Positions 1-8,473 of a stretch of DNA of 46,201 nt are shown here, piece after piece. A model generated the notes under the pieces. It ran no database searches. It was not told the origin of the DNA and worked only from the letters and a program-made list of their open reading frames with translations. Each line of letters begins with the position of its first letter. The first letter of the stretch is position 1. The position numbers and the translations under genes were made by a program. The DNA is from Alcanivorax sp. S71-1-4. GTDB lineage: Bacteria; Pseudomonadota; Gammaproteobacteria; Pseudomonadales; Alcanivoracaceae. The stretch spans positions 1 through 46,201 of the forward strand of contig NZ_AQOR01000030.1 of NCBI RefSeq assembly GCF_009846755.1. The letters are read 5' to 3'.

Positions 1-62
1 CATTCGCTCTACCCACCCTACGGACAACCAGGTTAGGTGGCTTAACGACACGTCAGGATGAC

Positions 63-94
63 AAAAAAACGCCGGGCATTGCCCGGCGCTTTTT
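63..94 (-). terminator. Intrinsic terminator of the amidase gene
   Basis: An 8-bp GC-rich stem (70-77 with 81-88) with a 3-nt loop is flanked by seven A residues on the left. Read on the minus strand, the hairpin is therefore followed by seven U residues. It lies 14 bases past the amidase stop codon. The right side carries a T-rich run, so it could also work on the plus strand for a gene left of the window. Confidence 0.85.
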
Positions 95-107
95 GTTTGC
101 GCACCGA

Positions 108-1790
108 TTACTGCTGCGGCAGTTCCGGTGTGTGGGTGGGCGGGACGCGCGGGTGGGCGACTTCCTGGTAACCGTAGGCCACCGCGATCAGCATTTCCTC
201 GTCGAATTCCCGGCCCAGCAACTCCAGACCGACCGGCATCGCCGGGTCCAGATCGGTGGCCATGCCCGCCGGCATGGTCAGGGCCGGGAACATGGAGAAC
301 GGGCTCAGACGGTTGTTGCTGCCGGCGCTGACACTGCCACTGCCAGAGTGGATGCCGGTCATCGCCGGATAGATCAGCACGTCGAACGGTTCGCCGAGGC
401 TGTTGCCTTCGAGGTCTTCATTGTTCAGCGCGGCCATGACACGGGCGCGCACGAACACCGGACGTTCGATGGTATTGCGATCATAGGTTTCCTGCTGGGC
501 CTCGGTCAGGTTGTCCAGATCGTAGTTGCCGCGGGAGATCAGGCTGTTGCGATTGCGGGACAGGTAGCCTTCGCTGTCGATCAGTGCCTGGTAGTCGGTG
601 ATGTGGCCATCCATGCTGGTCGGCCAGGCGTTCAGGTAGCTTTCCAGATCGCGCTTGAACTGGTAGCTGGACAGGCTCGAGTAATTGCCCAGTACCGCAC
701 TCACTTCCGGGATCGACACTTCTTCCAGAATGGCGCCGGCAGCAGCCATCTTGTCCAGTGCGGCCTGCATCACGGTGTTGACGCTGTCATTGCTGCCGAA
801 CAGTTCACGCACCACGCCGATACGCTTGCCACGCAGGCCGTCGGCATCCAGGAAGGCGGTGTAGGTGTCGGGAATGCCGGTGACTTCCTTGTACTGTTCT
901 TCGGAAGTGATCAGCGGCGCGTCGATTTCGAAGCTTTCGCGCTGGCCGGAGTGCGCCGACGCGTCAAAGCCCACCATGGCATCCATCATCAGTGCGCAGT
1001 CCTGCACGGTACGGCACATCGGGCCGCCGGTGTCCTGGAAGCTGGCCAGCGGCATGATGCCGTCCTGGCTCACCAGACGCAGGCTGGGACGAATGCCGAC
1101 CAGACCGCCAACACTGGATGGCACACGAATGGAGCCACCGGTGTCACTGCCGGTGCCGGCAATCGCGAAGCTGGCGGCAATGGATGCCCCGGTGCCGGTG
1201 GAGGAACCGCCTGCGCTCTTGGTCAGGTCATAGGCATTTTTCACCAGACCACCGAGAGAGCTTTCGCCAGTGAAGCCAAACGCGAACTCGTCCATGTTGG
1301 CCTTGCCAATCACGATGGCACCGGCTTCGCGCAGTTTGCGCACGGTGTAGGCGTCTTCGGTGGGACGGTTATAGGCGAACGCGGTAGCGCCGCCGCTGGT
1401 GGGCATCTGTACGGTGTTGAAGTTGTCTTTCGGCAGGATCGGCACGCAGAACAGCGGCTTGTCGATGCCGGTAGCGGCCATTTCGAGATCCATCTGGCGG
1501 GCTTCGAAGATCGCCTGCGGGTTGATATTGATGACGCTGCGCATTTCCACGACGGTGCCCGGTTTGTCGTAGGCTTCGATACGGTCGATATAGCCCTGGA
1601 CCACGCCTTCACAGGTGATGCCGCCCGTGCGCAGCGAAGTGTGCAGACTCTCCACCGTGGCTTCAACGAACGAGAACGGAACCGGTTCCGGTGGCGTGGA
1701 CGGGCCGCCGGAGCTGGACGATGAACCCCCACAGCCGGTCATTGCGGAGGCCAGGAAGACCGAGCCGGCAAGCAGCTTGAATTTGAACAT
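108..1790 (-). CDS. Exported lipoprotein amidase (amidase signature family)
   Basis: This 560-residue protein belongs to the amidase signature family, which hydrolyses amide bonds with a Ser-cisSer-Lys triad. The likely triad is Lys121 (in PKDNF), Ser197 (in SAGGSST) and Ser220 (in DTGGSIR). The start was set at the ATG at 1790 because it opens a clear lipoprotein signal: a basic n-region, a hydrophobic stretch and a lipobox ending MTGC at Cys20. A Gly/Ser-rich linker and a Pro-rich stretch follow. The mature enzyme should thus be lipid-anchored outside the cytoplasm, unlike GatA, the cytosolic tRNA amidotransferase subunit it resembles. The substrate cannot be read from sequence. The gene stands alone with its own terminator, and a separate transcript is likely. 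Family is confident, function is not. Confidence 0.85.
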   Translation of the reverse strand: MFKFKLLAGSVFLASAMTGCGGSSSSSGGPSTPPEPVPFSFVEATVESLHTSLRTGGITCEGVVQGYIDRIEAYDKPGTVVEMRSVININPQAIFEARQMDLEMAATGIDKPLFCVPILPKDNFNTVQMPTSGGATAFAYNRPTEDAYTVRKLREAGAIVIGKANMDEFAFGFTGESSLGGLVKNAYDLTKSAGGSSTGTGASIAASFAIAGTGSDTGGSIRVPSSVGGLVGIRPSLRLVSQDGIMPLASFQDTGGPMCRTVQDCALMMDAMVGFDASAHSGQRESFEIDAPLITSEEQYKEVTGIPDTYTAFLDADGLRGKRIGVVRELFGSNDSVNTVMQAALDKMAAAGAILEEVSIPEVSAVLGNYSSLSSYQFKRDLESYLNAWPTSMDGHITDYQALIDSEGYLSRNRNSLISRGNYDLDNLTEAQQETYDRNTIERPVFVRARVMAALNNEDLEGNSLGEPFDVLIYPAMTGIHSGSGSVSAGSNNRLSPFSMFPALTMPAGMATDLDPAMPVGLELLGREFDEEMLIAVAYGYQEVAHPRVPPTHTPELPQQ

Positions 1791-1939
1791 GGCGATGATC
1801 TCTGTACCGATGTCATACCGGCGCACAGCGCGCGTGCCGGCGGACAGATTGATAGCTCCCTACTGAATAGCGGCGGGCCGCAGTGAGGCCACATCCTTGA
1901 GCGCCGCATCAGGGTAAAGGCAGAAACCGTGCCAGTTTT

Positions 1940-1959
1940 TTTGCAGGTATATTTGCAGG
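1940..1959. repeat. Direct repeat upstream of the amidase gene
   Basis: The 8-mer TTTGCAGG occurs at 1940-1947 and again at 1952-1959, 12 bp apart start to start, or roughly one helical turn. It lies about 150 bp upstream of the amidase start in a 389-bp gene-free stretch (1791-2179) that is more AT-rich than its surroundings. That placement suits a regulator site, but chance or an old duplication is also possible. No convincing sigma-70 promoter was recognised beside it. Confidence 0.35.
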
Positions 1960-2127
1960 CATCTTTGTTGTTGATGAATAAGGGTTTTTTGATGGCTGAC
2001 TGATATCTTGCGAGCGGCCACGGGTGGCCAGGCTGTCCCACTATCGGGCAGCCGAGGGGCGGCAGGCCTCTTTATGTGGCGTGTGTGGCGTGGCAATGCG
2101 ACAAAACGGGGCGTGATGGCAGCGGCA

Positions 2128-2161
2128 ACGCTGCCCCACGTTCATCGGGGTGGGGCAGCGT
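2128..2161 (-). terminator. Hairpin downstream of the aldehyde dehydrogenase gene
   Basis: A perfect 11-bp inverted repeat (2128-2138 with 2151-2161) with a 12-nt loop lies 19 bases beyond the dehydrogenase stop codon. It has no T tract on either strand, so it may stabilise the 3' end of the mRNA or act only as a weak terminator. The remainder of 1791-2179 shows nothing else I recognise apart from the direct repeat near 1950. Confidence 0.45.
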
Positions 2162-2179
2162 GTCGGGGCAGGGCGGTGG

Positions 2180-3772
2180 TCAGGTGCGCCAGCGGGTGAA
2201 CATCTTGCGCAGCAGGTACGGGGTCAGCTTCAGGGAACTGCCGAGCCATTCACCGGCGCTGCGCGGGAACACGAAGCGCAGGGCGTTGAGCAGGGCCTTG
2301 AACGTCGCTTCGTCAAACGGGTACCACCACAGATTGCGTTTGCTGGGCAGGATGTCCCAGTTGACGACTTTCGACTGCGTCATCTCGTGCAGCCCTTCCG
2401 GGCCGTGGGTGCGGCCGATGCCGGATTCCTTCCAGCCCCCCCAGGGCGTCTCCGACAGGCCGTGGGTGTAGAGATGGTCATTGATGGTGGTGACGCCGGT
2501 TTCCAGCCGCGCTGCCAGGGCGCGCCCGCGCCGGGTATCGCGTGTCCAGACCGACGAGGTCAGCGCCAGGTTGGAGTCGTTGGCGCGGGCCAGGGCCTCT
2601 TCTTCATTGGCCACCTTGCACACTGCCAGCAGTGGGCCGAATGTCTCGTCGCGCATGGTCAGCATGTCGTCGGTGACATCGGTGAGCAGCGTGGCCGGGT
2701 GGAACTGGCCATGCTGCGGGCCGGCCGGTTGCGATTGCGCGGCGATCTTCGCCCCTTTGGCGAGGGCGTCGTCCAGGTGTTGCTGCACGGTGCGCAGTTG
2801 CCCGGCGGTCGTCAGGCTGCCCATGTCGATATTGAAATTGTCGTGGCCGGCGCCATGCCGCAGGGCGCGGGTCTTCGCGGCCAGCAGGCGCACGAACTCG
2901 TCGTAGACCGGCGCCAGCACATAAATGCGCTCGACACCGCCGCAGGATTGCCCGGCATTCTGGTAACCGCCCCAGGCGGCGCCGTTGGCGGCCCGTTCCA
3001 GGTCGGCGTCCTCCAGCACGATCATGGCGTCATTGCCGCCCAGTTCCAGTGACAGCGGCGTCAGTGTCTCGGCGGCCTGCGCCATCAATTGCTTGCCGGC
3101 GTTCACCGAGCCTGTGAAAAACAGCTTGTTGACGCCATGCCTGAAGAACGCCGTGGCCACCTGGCTGCCGGAGCCGACCACATGCTGGAACAGCCCGTCC
3201 GGCAGGTCGCCGGCGGCGACGATCTCTTCAATCGCCTTGCCTACGGCGGGCGTTGCGGCGGCCACTTTCAGCAGGATGGCATTGCCGGCCATCAGGCCCA
3301 TGACGATCTCGCCGAACGGGATCGACAGCGGGTAATTCCAGGGGCTGATGATGCCCACCACTCCCAGCGGTACATGCATCATCTGCGTGCGCTTGTTGAA
3401 GAACAGCAGGTTGCCGCCGCCACGCATTTTGGGTTTCAGCACCCTGGCGGCGTTTTTCGCATACCAGTTGCAGGCCAGGGCACAGGGCAGCACTTCGGTG
3501 GCCAGGGCATCGGTGCGGGTTTTGCCGTTGCTGCGGCTCACGGTCAGCGACAGCGTCTCGGCATGCTCGACGATGTAGCGGCGCATGCGCTGGATATGTT
3601 CTGCGCGCTGTTTGAAGCTTTTCGCGGCCCACTGGGCCTGCGCGCGGCGTGCAGCGGCCAGCATGTCGGGCATGCGGCGCAGATCGGTTTCCTCGATGTG
3701 GAAGAAGCATTCCCCGGTGGCCGGGTTGATGTCTTCCACGCGCTTGGGCGTGGGTGTCTCGACGGCATTCAT
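2180..3772 (-). CDS. NAD(P)-dependent aldehyde dehydrogenase
   Basis: This 530-residue protein is an aldehyde dehydrogenase, oxidising an aldehyde to its acid. The cofactor and active-site landmarks are all present: SPWNYP near residue 143, FFTGS near 218, the general base Glu243 in LELGGND and the catalytic Cys277 in NAGQSCGG. The catalytic core ends near residue 465. About 65 further residues follow, rich in Trp, Leu, Phe and Arg, which could be an amphipathic membrane-contacting tail as in some fatty aldehyde dehydrogenases (inference). The start ATG has an AAGGAC ribosome site upstream. A role in oxidising fatty or aromatic aldehydes would suit a hydrocarbon-using bacterium, but the substrate is not shown by the sequence. 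It stands alone on the minus strand. Confidence 0.88.
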   Translation of the reverse strand: MNAVETPTPKRVEDINPATGECFFHIEETDLRRMPDMLAAARRAQAQWAAKSFKQRAEHIQRMRRYIVEHAETLSLTVSRSNGKTRTDALATEVLPCALACNWYAKNAARVLKPKMRGGGNLLFFNKRTQMMHVPLGVVGIISPWNYPLSIPFGEIVMGLMAGNAILLKVAAATPAVGKAIEEIVAAGDLPDGLFQHVVGSGSQVATAFFRHGVNKLFFTGSVNAGKQLMAQAAETLTPLSLELGGNDAMIVLEDADLERAANGAAWGGYQNAGQSCGGVERIYVLAPVYDEFVRLLAAKTRALRHGAGHDNFNIDMGSLTTAGQLRTVQQHLDDALAKGAKIAAQSQPAGPQHGQFHPATLLTDVTDDMLTMRDETFGPLLAVCKVANEEEALARANDSNLALTSSVWTRDTRRGRALAARLETGVTTINDHLYTHGLSETPWGGWKESGIGRTHGPEGLHEMTQSKVVNWDILPSKRNLWWYPFDEATFKALLNALRFVFPRSAGEWLGSSLKLTPYLLRKMFTRWRT

Positions 3773-3910
3773 GGCGGCAGTCCTTTTTTATTCGGGCAAG
3801 GCGAATCTCAGAGCACGAATGTGAACATAAAAGAAGGCAGCGAGCTACTGGCGGCGAGCAGGGTGGTGGTGACGGAGGGGCGGGTGGTCAGGGTGGAGTG
3901 CCGGGGCTGT

Positions 3911-3943
3911 GGTGGGTTTCGCTTTGCTCAACGCCACCCCACC
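3911..3943. repeat. REP-like palindromic repeat, diverged single copy
   Basis: This 33-bp element shares the core TTTCGCTTTGCTCAACGC with the two better copies at 6757-6787 and 6842-6872. Its ends are partly complementary (GGTGGG against CCCACC). It lies between the ALDH start and the 3' end of the small basic protein gene, the usual intergenic position for REP elements. Confidence 0.6.
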
Positions 3944-3991
3944 GGTGCTTGGCGTGGGCTCCCGGCCCGCCGTTGCACTGCTCCGGTGGTG

Positions 3992-4351
3992 CTATTCATC
4001 CACCCACTGCCACCGCAGCGGCTCGCCGAAATCGTCATAGATCAGCTTGCGGCGGGGGGCGCGGCGGGCCTTGATGCGGGGCGGCTTCTGGCGGCGTGCC
4101 TGCTTGCGCGCCTCGATCGTGGCAATCACGTGATTCAGTGGTACGCGGGGTGGGGTTGCCGTGGCGTCGCCGGCTGGTGCCTGGCGCGGGGTGAAATGCT
4201 GGTGCCGCCAGTCGCCGCCGGCGGGGGCGCCAGAGGCCCCGTTGGGGACCTGGCGAATATGGCCGCCCCGCGACAGGAACTCGTCGATCTGCCGTTGCAA
4301 TTGATCGCGTTGCCGGGCTTTAAAGGACATTTCCTTTGGCGACTTGGGCAT
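3992..4351 (-). CDS. Small basic protein of unknown function
   Basis: I do not recognise this 119-residue protein. It opens with a short helical segment (residues 8-25, rich in Gln, Arg and Lys) followed by a FLSRGG..RQVPNG stretch. It continues through a Pro/Ala-rich middle to a strongly basic part (residues 80-105, many Arg and Lys) and ends in an acidic-aromatic tail, LRWQWVDE. No signal peptide or membrane segment is visible. The ATG at 4351 was preferred over longer options because a good GGGAG ribosome site precedes it. A second Met seven codons on is possible. It lies 59 bp downstream of dapE on the same strand and may be its last cotranscribed gene. The charge suggests nucleic acid or RNA polymerase contact, but this is only inference. 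Confidence 0.65.
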   Translation of the reverse strand: MPKSPKEMSFKARQRDQLQRQIDEFLSRGGHIRQVPNGASGAPAGGDWRHQHFTPRQAPAGDATATPPRVPLNHVIATIEARKQARRQKPPRIKARRAPRRKLIYDDFGEPLRWQWVDE

Positions 4352-4410
4352 CACTCCCACACTCTGCGGTAGCACAGGGGAGTCATCATACACCGCGCGG
4401 CAGAGGAAGG

Positions 4411-5568
<1,158 letters not shown>

Positions 5569-5600
5569 CTACCGGATCAAGGTTCAGGGCTTCGTTGTTC

Positions 5601-5627
5601 AGCGTCAGACGTCCGACGTCAGACGCT
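5601..5627. repeat. Short imperfect palindrome with internal direct repeat
   Basis: The 9-mer CGTCAGACG occurs at 5603-5611 and again at 5617-5625, and the whole 27 bp is a near palindrome. It lies in the 117-bp gap between dapD and dapE. It may be a small dispersed repeat or a hairpin that tunes dapE expression. No other copy was noticed in the window. Confidence 0.45.
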
Positions 5628-5664
5628 TAAAGCCCAGGGCACGGCCTCCCCGCACCCACACCAC

Positions 5665-6699
5665 TCAATTGTGCTTGTGCAACTCTTCATTCAGCGCAAT
5701 CGCGCTCTTGTTGGTCAGGCATTCCACTGCGCCGGTCAGCGAGTTGCGGCGGAACAGCAGGTCGCTCTGGCCAGCCAGTTCGCGCGCCTTGGCGGTGCGT
5801 ACCTGTTCGCCTTTCTCGTCGAGCAGGTTCACCTTGGTGCCCGCGGTGATGTACAGGCCCGACTCGATGGTGCAGCGGTCACCCAGCGGAATGCCGGTGC
5901 CGGCGTTGGCGCCGAGCAGGCAGTCTTCGCCCAGTGAGATGATGATGTTGCCGCCGCCGGAGAGCGTGCCCATGGTGGAGGCGCCACCGCCGATATCGGA
6001 GCCGCGCCCGACGAAGACGCCGGCGGAGATGCGGCCTTCGATCATGCCCGGGCCTTCGGTGCCGGCGTTAAAGTTGATAAACCCTTCGTGCATGATGGTG
6101 GTGCCTTCGCCCACGTAGGCGCCCAGGCGCACACGCGCAGTGTCGGCAATGCGGACGCCGCCGGGCACCACGTAATCGGTCATGCGCGGGAACTTGTCCA
6201 CCGAGAACACGCTCAGCAGGCGGCCGTCCAGGCGCGCCAGCAGTTGTTTTTCCGGCAGTTCGTCCAGGTCTATCGCGCCGTCACTGGTCCAGGCCACGTT
6301 CGGCAACAGCGGGAAAATACCGCTGAGATTGACGGCATGCGGCCGCACCAGGCGATGCGAAAGCAAATGCAGCTTCAGGTAGGCTTCCGGTGTCGAGGAG
6401 GGGGCGGCGTCGGTTTCCAGCACCGTGATCACCAGCGGCTGGTCGGATTCCTGAAACGCCACGGCGTAGCTGGCCTGTTCTTCATGGCCGGCTTCCCGCC
6501 AGGCGCGGGCCAATTGACCGACCTGCCGGTGGCTCAGTGACAGCGCCACGTTGCCGCCTTCGTAATCCAGTGTCTCGCGCACGGCGTCGACCAGTGCCGC
6601 GTCGGGGTGCAGCACGGGGGCCGGGTAATAGACTTCCAGCCATGCCTCGTCGCGGTTCTGCGTACCGCAGCCCAGGGCCAGGGCGAATACCTTGCTCAT
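5665..6699 (-). CDS. dapD: Tetrahydrodipicolinate N-succinyltransferase
   Basis: DapD transfers succinate from succinyl-CoA to tetrahydrodipicolinate, the step before DapC in diaminopimelate synthesis. The 344-residue size is the longer pseudomonad-type form, not the ~274-residue enterobacterial one. An N-terminal domain of about 160 residues precedes a left-handed beta-helix with hexapeptide repeats (residues ~175-290), including GAYVGEGTTIMHEGFINFN and VGRGSDIGGGAS. The start was placed at the ATG at 6699 because an AAGGGAA ribosome site precedes it. Extending upstream would run into the REP-like repeat. It follows the ArsC-like gene after a 185-bp gap holding that repeat pair. Confidence 0.95.
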   Translation of the reverse strand: MSKVFALALGCGTQNRDEAWLEVYYPAPVLHPDAALVDAVRETLDYEGGNVALSLSHRQVGQLARAWREAGHEEQASYAVAFQESDQPLVITVLETDAAPSSTPEAYLKLHLLSHRLVRPHAVNLSGIFPLLPNVAWTSDGAIDLDELPEKQLLARLDGRLLSVFSVDKFPRMTDYVVPGGVRIADTARVRLGAYVGEGTTIMHEGFINFNAGTEGPGMIEGRISAGVFVGRGSDIGGGASTMGTLSGGGNIIISLGEDCLLGANAGTGIPLGDRCTIESGLYITAGTKVNLLDEKGEQVRTAKARELAGQSDLLFRRNSLTGAVECLTNKSAIALNEELHKHN

Positions 6700-6756
6700 G
6701 ATTTTCCCTTGGTCGGTGTGATTGGGCGCCATTATGCCAGTTAGGGCTGCCGGGCT

Positions 6757-6872
6757 GTAGGGTGCGTTGAGTAAAGCGAAACGCACCGTTCGGAGAGTGA
6801 CTTCCTGCCAAGCCTGTGAGAGTGAAACCGGGCTTGGGCATGGTGCGTTTCGCTTTGCTCAACGCACCCTAC
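6757..6872. repeat. Paired inverted REP-like repeats (BIME-like element)
   Basis: Two 31-bp copies, 6757-6787 and 6842-6872, face each other and match at 30 of 31 positions when one is reverse-complemented. Each copy is itself a stem-loop, with GGTGCGTT facing AACGCACC around an 11-nt loop. The spacer holds a further CCAAGCC...GGCTTGG inverted repeat, so the whole 116 bp can fold as a large cruciform or RNA hairpin. A diverged single copy lies at 3911-3943. The pair fills most of the gap between the ArsC-like gene and dapD and could affect read-through or mRNA stability within the operon. Confidence 0.85.
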
Positions 6873-6884
6873 CGCCTCCCAAGG

Positions 6885-7244
6885 CTAGTTTCTCGCGTGC
6901 AGCCGGTCAGCCCATTCTTCCGGGTCGAAGCCGAGCAACAGCACCTTGCTGTCGAATTCCACCAGCGGGCGGCGGATCATCGACGGGTTGGCCACGGCGG
7001 CAGCCGCGGCGCCGGAGGCGGTCATGTTGTCGCGCTCGGCCTCGGGCAGTTTGCGCCACGTGGTGCCGCGGCGGTTGATGACCTGTTCCCAGCCAAGCTG
7101 CTGGATCCACGCCTTGACCTGCGTGGCAGAGACTCCGGCCTTTTTATAGTCGTGAAAGTCGTACTCGATGCCATGCTGGTCGAGCCAGGTGAAGGCTTTT
7201 TTCATGGTGTCGCAGGCCTTGATGCCGTACACGGTCACTCGCAT
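6885..7244 (-). CDS. ArsC/Spx-like thioredoxin-fold protein (YffB family)
   Basis: This 119-residue protein belongs to the ArsC/Spx superfamily, most like YffB. It opens with a beta strand and a single-Cys active-site loop, YGIKACDTMKKA (Cys11), where thioredoxins would have CxxC. Further conserved blocks are YDFHDYKK, NRRGTTWRKL, and MIRRPLVE, which carries the cis-Pro region. Members are called glutathione-dependent thiol reductases or Spx/MgsR-type regulators, and the sequence does not decide between them. The ATG has a CAGGGAGA ribosome site. It lies 21 bp downstream of dapC and upstream of dapD, a placement that suggests cotranscription with lysine/DAP genes, though no direct pathway role is known to me. 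Confidence 0.85.
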   Translation of the reverse strand: MRVTVYGIKACDTMKKAFTWLDQHGIEYDFHDYKKAGVSATQVKAWIQQLGWEQVINRRGTTWRKLPEAERDNMTASGAAAAAVANPSMIRRPLVEFDSKVLLLGFDPEEWADRLHARN

Positions 7245-7265
7245 CAGTGTGTCTCCCTGTGTCGT

Positions 7266-8444
7266 TCAGTCGCGTTGCAGGAAGGTGCGAATACGCTCGG
7301 CACCTTCGATGCATTCATCCAGCGTGGCCACCAGTGCCATGCGCACACGGCCCGCACCGGGGTTCAGGCCGTTTACTTCCCGTGAGAGGTAACTGCCGGG
7401 CAGGACAGTGACGTTTTGCGTGCGTTTCAGTTCGCGGGCGAAGTCTTCATCACTGCCCGGGGTGCGGGGCCACAGATAAAAACCGGCCTCAGGCGCCTGG
7501 ACGTCCATGACGTCACCGAGAATGTCGAGCACGGCGGCGAATTTCTGCTGGTACAGGCGACGGTTTTCGATCACGTGGGCTTCGTCGTTCCAGGCCACGA
7601 TGCTGGCCAGCTGGTGGTGAATCGACATGGCGCAGCCGTGGTAGGTGCGATAGCGCAGAAAGCCGGCCAGCAGGCTCGCGTCACCGGCCACAAACCCGGA
7701 GCGCATGCCGGGCAGGTTGGACCGCTTGGACAACGAGTGGAACACCACGCAGCGGCTGTAATCGGTGCGGCCCATTTCTGCGCAGGCCTGTAACAGCCCC
7801 GGCGGCGGGGTGTCGGCATAGATTTCCGAATAGCACTCGTCCGAGGCGATGATGAAATCATGTTCGTCCGCGAGCCGTACCAGTTTCTGCAGGGTCGGCA
7901 CGTCCAGCAGGGCGCCGGTGGGGTTGCCGGGTGAGCAGATATACAGCAACTGGCAACGCTGCCAGGTGTCGGCACTGACGGCGTCGAAATCCGGTTGCAG
8001 GCCGTTTTCCGCCACGCAGGGCAGGTACACCGGCTCCCCGCCGGCGAGCAGCGCGGCGCCTTCGTAGATCTGATAAAAGGGGTTGGGCATCAGCACCAGT
8101 GGCGCACGGCTGCGATCCAGCATTGCCTGGGCAAAGGCGAACAGCGCTTCGCGGGTGCCGGAGACCGGCAGCACCTGCGCCGCCGCCAGCGACGGCAGCT
8201 GGAAACGGCGTTCCAGCCAGCCGCGAATGGCGGCGTTCAGCTCGGGCAGGCCGGCGGTGGTCGGGTAACGCGACAACGCTGCGGTGTTGTCCTGCAATGC
8301 CTGCTGCACGATAGCCGGAGCCGGATGTTGCGGCTCGCCGATGGACAGGGCAATGTGCGGCATCGACGGGGTGTCGAGATGCTGGAACAGCTTTGCCAGC
8401 TTTTCGAACGGATACGGGTGCAATCGGTTCAGATCAGGGTTCAT
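7266..8444 (-). CDS. dapC: Succinyldiaminopimelate transaminase
   Basis: DapC aminates N-succinyl-2-amino-6-ketopimelate using glutamate, between DapD and DapE. The 392 residues form a fold-type I PLP aminotransferase. The substrate-binding start is ALSIGEPQHPAP, the cofactor-contacting motif is SPGNPTGALLD, the PLP Asp and Tyr sit in ASDECYSEIY, and the Schiff-base Lys lies in FHSLSKRSNLPGMRSG. A C-terminal NPGAGRVRMALV carries the carboxylate-binding Arg. The assignment to dapC and not another aminotransferase rests partly on the neighbouring dapD and dapE. It begins 29 bp after glnD on the same strand. Confidence 0.92.
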   Translation of the reverse strand: MNPDLNRLHPYPFEKLAKLFQHLDTPSMPHIALSIGEPQHPAPAIVQQALQDNTAALSRYPTTAGLPELNAAIRGWLERRFQLPSLAAAQVLPVSGTREALFAFAQAMLDRSRAPLVLMPNPFYQIYEGAALLAGGEPVYLPCVAENGLQPDFDAVSADTWQRCQLLYICSPGNPTGALLDVPTLQKLVRLADEHDFIIASDECYSEIYADTPPPGLLQACAEMGRTDYSRCVVFHSLSKRSNLPGMRSGFVAGDASLLAGFLRYRTYHGCAMSIHHQLASIVAWNDEAHVIENRRLYQQKFAAVLDILGDVMDVQAPEAGFYLWPRTPGSDEDFARELKRTQNVTVLPGSYLSREVNGLNPGAGRVRMALVATLDECIEGAERIRTFLQRD

Positions 8445-8473
8445 CAGGTCGCTCTTTTATTGTGCTTGCGTGA

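Noticed and set aside
8-26. Possible REP-like remnant at the left edge (ACCCACCCTACGG)
   Set aside because: It resembles the ends of the repeats at 3911 and 6842, but the rest would lie outside the window, so it cannot be judged.
93-1724. Long plus-strand frame opposite the amidase gene
   Set aside because: Antisense shadow with a biased His/Gly/Val-rich composition. The amidase on the minus strand has a complete catalytic triad and a signal peptide.
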